A stretch of DNA of 64,000 nucleotides from Ignavibacteriota bacterium (GTDB taxonomy: Bacteria; Bacteroidota; Ignavibacteria; Ignavibacteriales; Ignavibacteriaceae): positions 3,478,001-3,542,000 of the forward strand of contig CP053447.1 of the NCBI GenBank assembly GCA_013285425.1, in the 5' to 3' direction. The notes beneath the pieces were generated by a model. It saw only the letters and a list, made by a program, of their open reading frames with translations. It searched no databases and was not told the origin of the DNA. A program made the position numbers and the translations under genes. Shown piece by piece: positions 57,663-64,000 of the stretch (within the stretch, counting starts at the first letter, position 1; each line of letters begins with the position of its first letter).

Positions 57663-58552
57663 TGGAAATTTTTATTAAAGAATATTTGGCTTATCTTAAA
57701 TTAGAAAAAAATTTATCCGATAATACTATCAAATCTTATCAAAATGATCTTGGAGCTTTTAAAGATTTCCTTAACAGCAAGGGTATAGATGATCCTGGAG
57801 ATATTACATCTCAATATTTAAATGATTTCTTTAAACTGTTAAATGAACTTGGATTAGTTGGTTCTTCGGCTGCCAGATATTTCTCATCCTTAAAGGGTTT
57901 TTTTCTTTATCTGATACTGAATAAATACATTGTAAAAAATCCCATTGAAAAGGTATCTGCACCAAAAGTTTCAAAAAAGCTTCCTGGAGTTCTGGATGTT
58001 TCGGAAATTGAAAAGATACTTTCAATACCAGATATTAATGATAAGCTTGGTTTGCGTGATAAGGCTATATTGGAATTGTTTTATGCCTGCGGAACAAGAG
58101 TATCTGAATTGATAAACTTAAAGGTGAACGATCTTTTTCTTAATGACGAAGTAATAAGAGTCTTAGGCAAAGGCTCAAAGGAAAGGCTTATCCCGATCGG
58201 AACGAGTGCAATTAATTGGGTGAAAGAATATTTAACTAAAAGCAGACCTTTGCTGATGAAAAAAATGAAAAGCGAAAACTACCTCTTTTTAAATTCGAGA
58301 AGTACAAAACTATCCAGAATGGGCGTGTGGAAAATTATTGATCGCTATGTAAAGGAAGCTGATATTAAAAAAGATGTTCATCCCCATACTTTCAGACATT
58401 CGTTTGCAACACATTTGTTGGAGGGCGGCGCTGATTTGAGAGCCGTACAGGAAATGCTTGGACATGCAGATATTTCTACCACTCAGATTTATACACATAT
58501 TGACAGGGATTACATTAAGCAAATTCATAAACAATATCATCCGAGAGGATAA
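57662..58552 (+). CDS. tyrosine recombinase XerC/XerD
   Basis: This 296-residue protein has an N-terminal SAM-like core-binding domain (LAYLKLEKNLSDNTIKSYQN) and the catalytic domain with Arg in ACGTRVSELINL, HTFRHSFATHLLEGG, and the tyrosine in ISTTQIYTHIDRDYI. The size, the acidic-free ends and lack of an integron or phage context suggest housekeeping chromosome-dimer resolution, which would match ftsK at 30528. XerC versus XerD cannot be separated here. Confidence 0.93.
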   Translation: MEIFIKEYLAYLKLEKNLSDNTIKSYQNDLGAFKDFLNSKGIDDPGDITSQYLNDFFKLLNELGLVGSSAARYFSSLKGFFLYLILNKYIVKNPIEKVSAPKVSKKLPGVLDVSEIEKILSIPDINDKLGLRDKAILELFYACGTRVSELINLKVNDLFLNDEVIRVLGKGSKERLIPIGTSAINWVKEYLTKSRPLLMKKMKSENYLFLNSRSTKLSRMGVWKIIDRYVKEADIKKDVHPHTFRHSFATHLLEGGADLRAVQEMLGHADISTTQIYTHIDRDYIKQIHKQYHPRG

Positions 58553-59566
58553 TGTTTATGCGAAGATTAATTAATAATATTTCTTTCTTTCTTATTGCTG
58601 TGTTACTGTTAAACTGCAGCGATACAGACAGAGGTTCATTTGATGAAGAAATATTAAATAAACAAATCAAGGAAGCAAAGCTTACTGAGTTCAATGGATT
58701 TTACTTTGTTGGTAACTATAATGGAAGACCTTCACTATACAGATATGATAGGAAAAACGATAAGATTAAAATATTCTGGAATTCAGAAAGTGAACGCGTT
58801 ATTAATTTAATTACTTCGCCAGACCATAATTCAGCTTTTTTTATAACCAAACAAAAACAAAGATTAAAATCATCTCAGCCTGCAATTGAAAGAGGAAGAC
58901 TCTACAGAATAAATTACGAACTGAAGAAAGCAGAGTTTATAACTCAGCTTGAAGATGGAATACAGATAATTGCATATTGGTTAGATAAAGACCGGTTTAC
59001 TTTAATTATTAATTCTATCGATAAAGTAATAGCATCTTATGTGAACAAGAATGCTCAATTATATAATAAGTTCGGTAAACTCCTTTCCGATAAAACAGAG
59101 ATATTTGATCTTACAAAAGATGGTTATCCGATTTCAAGAATGCCGGAACCTCAATATGTATCACCAAATGAAATGTTTACAATTATAGAGAAAAACGATT
59201 CATTGGTAATTCTGCAAAACCCATCCGATAAGGAAATAAAAACTAATTTTTACAAGAAAAAATTAATTCAGGCTGATTGGGCTGAAAATAAAAGAAATTT
59301 AATTTTGCTGCTGACAGATAAGAGTGAGAATAAAGATACAATTGAGCAGATGAATTCGTTTATTGCAATTTTGGATTTTAAAGGACAAGAAAGCAAAAAC
59401 AATATTTAAAAACCTGCCCTTAAAATATTTTATACTAATTGGAGATTTTCTAATATTTGATTCCGGAATAGAAAGGGATTTACATATCAGAATTTTTAAC
59501 TTAAACAAGATGGCTGATTTTAAAATTATCAGGATCAATGGCGGCTGCAGCATTAAGAATATTTAA
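58552..59566 (+). CDS. lipoprotein of unknown function, probable frameshift near its 3' end
   Basis: Starting at ATG 58552 (or 58558), the signal ends in the lipobox LLLNC, so an outer- or inner-membrane lipoprotein is likely. The body shows beta-strand repeats (GFYFVGNYNGRPSLYRYD, then IIAYWLDKDRFTLIINS) and may be a propeller. The frame stops at 59409, but losing or gaining a base near the A5 at 59395-59399 continues it as KTIFKNLPLKYFILIGDFL up to 59566. The join fits better as one protein of about 338 residues. No family is recognised. Confidence 0.6.
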
Positions 59567-59578
59567 GAGAATACAAAA

Positions 59579-61444
59579 TTGAATTCATATTACAGAATAT
59601 TATCATATACAAAACCGTATTGGAAACATATCGGGTTAACCTTTGTGTTTACAATTTTATTTGCAATTCTAAACGGCATTTCGGTTTATTTAACAATTCC
59701 TTTATTAGATACCTTATTTCAGGATTCAGCTTCAGCTCAAAATATCAGCCAAACAAGTCCGATAACATCTTCAAGCAGTTTTTTACCCGATTGGATTTTA
59801 TCAATTAAAGATAACATTGTTAATACCTTCAATAAATTTATATTAACCGGAGATAAAATTGAGATACTGATAAAGATATGTTCAATAATTCTTGTTGCAT
59901 TTTTATTAAAGAATTTCTTTTCATACATGCAAAGTTACTTTATGGCTTTTGTTGAATTTGCTTCAATGAAAGATCTGAGAGATGACGCCTATAAGCATTT
60001 GCACAAACTGCCAATTGGATATTTTAAGTCTGAAAGAGTCGGTAACCTGATATCAAGATTTACAAATGATGTAAACATAGTGCAATCGAGTATTTCTGCA
60101 ACGTTTTCGAATCTGATAAAAGAACCTCTTACAATAATTGTTTTTCTTGCTATCACAATTAGTATAAGCTGGCAGCTTTCTTTATTTGCGTTTATTATCG
60201 TACCGGCAGCAAGTCTGATAATAGCCTGGATTGGAAACAGATTAAAAAAGCTTACCGTTGTTCTTCAAACAAAACTTGCAGAGATCACAAGCATTTTACA
60301 GGAAACGATTTCCGGTGTAAAAATAGTTAAAGCATTCGGTATGGAAGAATTTGAAAATGAAAGATTCAAAAAAGAAACTAAAAATTATTTTAAGATGGTT
60401 CTAAGAACTGTAAGAACCAGAAATTTATCTTCACCGATAACCGAGATACTAAGTATAATAATTGGAGTAATAATTATTTACTACGGCGGAATACTTGTTC
60501 TTGTTGATAAAAGTTTGAACGCAAGCCAATTTCTCGGTTTTCTTTTTGCAATATTCCAGATGATGCCGCCAATTAAAGAACTTGGCAGCGTTAATAACAG
60601 AATACAGGAAGCCAGCGCAGCAGCAGATAGAATTTTTGAAATTATTGATACTGAGCCGCATATTAAAAATGCTCCTGACGCAGTTGATCTTGTTGAGTTT
60701 AATGATAGGATAGTGTTTAATAATGTTTCATTCAGATATTCCGACGGCGAGGTTAATGTTTTGGATAATGTAAGCTTTGAAGTTAAACGCGGAGAAGTAA
60801 TTGCGCTTGTTGGTCCAAGCGGAGGCGGTAAATCCACTTTAGCAGATCTTATTCCAAGATTTTATGATCCCACTTCCGGCAGCATATTGATTGACGGAGT
60901 TAATATAAAACATCTCACGGTTGAATCGCTTCGTGCAAAAATGGGAATTGTAACACAAGAAACATTTCTTTTCAATTCTACTGTTACTGAAAACATTGCT
61001 TATGGATTAAGTGATTATCCGATGGAAAAAATTATCGATGCAGCTAAAACTGCTAATGCACACAACTTTATATCAGAAATGCCGCGGGGATATGAAACGA
61101 TAATTGGTGAAAGAGGAGTTAAACTTTCAGGCGGACAAAGACAAAGACTTACAATTGCACGCGCTTTACTAAAAGATCCGTCTATTATGATATTTGACGA
61201 AGCAACCTCTGCACTTGATAATGAATCGGAGATACTCGTTCAGGAAGCCATTGAAAGACTGATGCTGAACAGAACTACATTTGTTATTGCACACAGACTT
61301 AGCACAATCAGAAATGCGACTACTATTTTAGTGCTTGACAGAGGCAGAATTATTCAGAGGGGTACCCATGAGGAGCTAATTGCTGAAGAAAAAGGCTTAT
61401 ACAAAAAACTTTTTGAAATGCAGTTCAGGGATAATAATGATTAG
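59579..61444 (+). CDS. ABC transporter, MsbA-like fused permease-ATPase
   Basis: This 621-residue protein starts at TTG 59579. Six membrane helices (about 15-320) are followed by the ATPase: Walker A GPSGGGKST, Q-loop TQETFLF, signature LSGGQRQRLT, Walker B IMIFDEATSALD and the H-loop VIAHRLST. It is a half transporter that would act as a dimer and export lipids such as lipid A, or drugs. It lies next to a surface-polymer ligase, favouring an envelope-lipid role. The last bases overlap that gene. Confidence 0.93.
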   Translation: MNSYYRILSYTKPYWKHIGLTFVFTILFAILNGISVYLTIPLLDTLFQDSASAQNISQTSPITSSSSFLPDWILSIKDNIVNTFNKFILTGDKIEILIKICSIILVAFLLKNFFSYMQSYFMAFVEFASMKDLRDDAYKHLHKLPIGYFKSERVGNLISRFTNDVNIVQSSISATFSNLIKEPLTIIVFLAITISISWQLSLFAFIIVPAASLIIAWIGNRLKKLTVVLQTKLAEITSILQETISGVKIVKAFGMEEFENERFKKETKNYFKMVLRTVRTRNLSSPITEILSIIIGVIIIYYGGILVLVDKSLNASQFLGFLFAIFQMMPPIKELGSVNNRIQEASAAADRIFEIIDTEPHIKNAPDAVDLVEFNDRIVFNNVSFRYSDGEVNVLDNVSFEVKRGEVIALVGPSGGGKSTLADLIPRFYDPTSGSILIDGVNIKHLTVESLRAKMGIVTQETFLFNSTVTENIAYGLSDYPMEKIIDAAKTANAHNFISEMPRGYETIIGERGVKLSGGQRQRLTIARALLKDPSIMIFDEATSALDNESEILVQEAIERLMLNRTTFVIAHRLSTIRNATTILVLDRGRIIQRGTHEELIAEEKGLYKKLFEMQFRDNND

Positions 61445-63505
61445 AAATAACGAACGGCTTGTAAAAATTATAAATAAACTGATCATTGTATTTTTAATTA
61501 TTTTCCTTTTAAGCATCAGCAATTCAATTTTTGTTAATCAATTAGGATATTATGGTGTTTTAATTTTGCTGCTCGCAAAGTACTGGTTAACAAAAGAAAA
61601 TCCTTTCAGTAAATCAGGACTTGAATTACCGCTTATCTGGTATATGCTATCAGAATTAATTTCTCTGATATTATCTCCTTACAAAGAAGAAGCTTTACAG
61701 GGTTTGATGAAAAGATATTTTCTTATCCCGATGATTTATACCACCGCTGCTTCTATAAATAATTTTAGTGAGGCAAAAAGAGTTTTTAAAATATATATTG
61801 GCGGTACACTGATAACACGGTAATGATTTATCTGTATTTCTCTTTCAATCATTATATTTCAAATCTTTATAGTATAACAGAATCAGGTCCATCTGTATTT
61901 CAGTATCCAATAACAGCAAGTGAGATACTTACTTTTACAGTTCTCTTTTTATTTGCTTTCTTTGTAAACGAAAAAACTTCAGTTAAAAACAAGATACTGT
62001 TATTTGCTGGATTTGCACTTTCATTGCTTGCATTGTTTTCAACATATAAACGCACAGGCTGGATGGGAGCAGCCGCCGGAATATTGATAATTCTTATTCT
62101 TAAAAAACAATGGAAAATAATTATTCCCGGACTTATTCTGATTTTAATATTCTTTTTAACTCAAAAAAATGTTAGTGATGTTAATGTTTATGAGTTATTA
62201 AATAATAATCCGGTATTGGAAAGAACTATTTCCACAGAAGGGAAAGCCTATGATGTATATCCTTTTGATGATAAGATTATAATCAGTGATTACAATGAAG
62301 GGTTGGAAATTTATAAAGATTCAATACTGCAGAAAAAGATTGATTTGCCCGGAGCAGTAATTAAATTTTCCAAATGGCAGGATAATTATTATCTGGCTTA
62401 TTTGATTGATACCAGATTTTTATTGCTTGAAAATAAAAGCAGCGGGCTGAGCTATGTTAATGAATTTATTTCACCCGGAATGACTTACGATTATGCTGTA
62501 TTAAATAACAATCTGTTTGTTGTTGATAAAGATAGCGGCTTAACTGTTTTTACTAACCCTGAAGATCCTGCAGAAAAATTTAATTATAATCAGTTTTCAG
62601 GAGTTACAAATATTTATATAGATTCAAATCATATTGCATTTAAAAAAGATCAGGGCGGATTTGAAATATATGAACTATTAGAAGGTAATCGTCCCGGCAA
62701 ACTGATATTTTCAAATCCTGATAAGTTAGATTACTTCTACTATTCATATCCTTATATTTTTACATCTGCACCGTCTGGTTTAAAAATTCATAAGATAGAT
62801 TCAATAAACTATCAGCAGCTTTATAGTTTTGATTTGATAAAAAATGTACGAAAGATTGTTAAAGCTGATAACAAATATTTTGTCCTGTCGCTGGATGCAA
62901 ATGTGTATATTGTTGAAAAAACAGACCCTGACAGCTTTGATCTTGTAAATAAAATTAATTTAGGTTACATCCCGCAGGGAATAAGTGCAGATAGCAGTAA
63001 GTTATATTTAACACACTTAGATAGCAAGCGAAGCCGTTTGCTAAGTATAATTGATCCATATCATCCTTCAAATTTAGGGAGGCTTGCCTTATGGTCTGCA
63101 GGTTTTAAAATGTTTTTAGACCGCCCGATTTTTGGTCTTGGTGATATTGATCTTGCAAAATATTTTAAGGTTTATAAAAAGCCTTATCAAAAAGAAATCC
63201 AGGGGCATCTGCATAATAATTTTATACATATACTGGCTACGCTCGGGTTATTTGGTTTGTCAGCGGTTTGCTTTCTGTTTTATAAAATAATTTTAATTGA
63301 TTTAAAAATATACTTTGCAGTTAAAACAGAGCCTTTTATATCATCATATTCATTAGGTGCTTTTGCTGCATTTATTGGATTTTTAGTTTCCGGATTAACA
63401 GAACTAAATTTCTGGGATCATGAAATAACCACTTTAATTTGGTTTACATTTGGATTAAATCTTGCTCTGTTAAAATCTGTTAAACCTGAAAATGAAATTA
63501 TCTGA
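61437..63505 (+). CDS. O-antigen ligase-like membrane protein with inserted propeller-like domain; probable frameshift
   Basis: The first part (61437-61823) gives four helices up to YIGGTLITR then TAA. The second (from 61823) continues VMIYLYFSFNHYI in another frame, so one base is off near 61818-61820 (ACACGG). The second part has RTGWMGAAAGILII, then at residues about 135-410 (62225-63053) an extracytoplasmic region of repeated strands (YDVYPFDDKIIISDYNEGLE, LFVVDKDSGLTVF, YIFTSAPSGLKIHKI), then the normal Wzy_C ending DPYHPSNLGRLALW, GHLHNNFIHILATLG and helices. The enzyme family joins sugar polymers to lipid cores. The inserted region is unusual. Confidence 0.8.
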
Positions 63506-63956
63506 AAAAAAATCTAACACCAATTCCGCCATTTAATGAAAAAGTTGTTTCAGGAATTATATCCATCAAGGGTGCTATTTCAAAGAAAACATCCACGGGT
63601 GCATTCCGGGGTATCCATACAATCCCAACATCGAATCTTATTCCTAATCTTGAGCTGCCGTATTCAACAAGACGTAGTCTTGCACCAGGTCCGTAATACA
63701 AAGAAAAATTTTCTGCTGAATTAAATATATTTTTTGAATGAAATAAATAATCGGTATGAAGGTACATCCGGCTGTTCTTTTCAAACGAGTAACCTAATCC
63801 GAAATCAAAAGCAGTGGAGGAGGTAGTCCAGTACTTGGCACTTAGTCCGGTAGGTTTTCCTGCAATTATTCCTATACCAAAACCGCTTGATTGTGCAATA
63901 GTAATTCCGTTAATTAAAAATAGTAATAATATCGATGTTAAAAGAACTTTCTTCAT
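63498..63956 (-). CDS. small outer-membrane beta-barrel-like protein
   Basis: This 152-residue protein has a signal peptide (MKKVLLTSILLLFLINGITIAQ). It has alternating strands with GIGIIAGKPTGLSAKYW, FGLGYSFEKNSRMYLHTDYL and a final IGVRFFFR, typical of small barrels with a terminal aromatic residue. It runs toward the O-antigen ligase gene, overlapping its end by eight bases. Function unknown. Confidence 0.75.
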   Translation of the reverse strand: MKKVLLTSILLLFLINGITIAQSSGFGIGIIAGKPTGLSAKYWTTSSTAFDFGLGYSFEKNSRMYLHTDYLFHSKNIFNSAENFSLYYGPGARLRLVEYGSSRLGIRFDVGIVWIPRNAPVDVFFEIAPLMDIIPETTFSLNGGIGVRFFFR

Positions 63957-64000
63957 TTATAATCCATTGTTTGATGTAAAATTTATGGACAAATTTAATC

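Overview
The window is 64 kb of AT-rich bacterial chromosome. The best guess for the host is a member of the Ignavibacteria / Bacteroidota-Chlorobi group. The reasons are two C-terminal sorting-signal proteins of the type IX secretion kind (motif NYPNPFNPAT and a degraded copy), a type B ribosomal protein L31 and a single RRM RNA-binding protein. Several TTG/GTG starts and weak Shine-Dalgarno sites add mild support. Taxonomy is inferred from protein style, not from a marker-gene search. No rRNA, tRNA or CRISPR array was seen.

Region 1 (1-9357) lies mostly on the minus strand. It holds the tail of a small DUF2892-type membrane protein, a LapA-like membrane protein, a secreted H-type-lectin-like protein, an RlmI-type rRNA methyltransferase, an outer-membrane barrel protein, a secreted GH13 amylase, an RRM protein bracketed by two intrinsic terminators, radA, a GxxExxY-family gene flanked by inverted repeats, and alaS. 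Region 2 (9508-17016) is accessory. It has a striking 997-residue fusion (sigma-70-like regions, a RskA-like segment, a long disordered linker, one membrane helix and a TonB C-terminal domain), a dead IS256-family insertion sequence with recognisable ends, an unknown lipoprotein-like protein, a 534-bp gene-free stretch and a truncated multiheme cytochrome c pseudogene.

Region 3 (17169-30513) is the classic translation/RNA operon rimP-nusA-infB-rbfA-truB-ribF-rpsO-pnp-rng, preceded by a terminator-like leader hairpin, then fsa, gcvT and comB. Region 4 (30528-44484) carries ftsK, lolA-like, a flippase-like membrane protein, a barrel protein, uppP, a cyclophilin, holA, an ECF sigma/anti-sigma pair, rpmE, a decayed sorting-domain relic and an RND efflux pair. 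Region 5 (44736-63956) has a GlmU-like protein, rsmB, a RodZ-like protein, ligA, a STAS protein, two sodium/solute symporters, a HAD phosphatase, a PgpH-like HD phosphodiesterase, a Xer recombinase, a lipoprotein, an MsbA-like ABC exporter and an O-antigen-ligase-like protein. That ligase appears to carry a beta-propeller inserted in its periplasmic loop. Overall this is a growth, envelope and information-processing region with small decayed mobile or secreted-protein patches.

Single-base frame breaks occur in rpsO and pnp, and probably in three further genes. Because rpsO and pnp are core genes and the breaks sit in or beside short homopolymers, assembly indels are the simplest explanation. 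The best candidates for something undescribed are the sigma/TonB fusion, the propeller-bearing O-antigen ligase and the small GxxExxY element.
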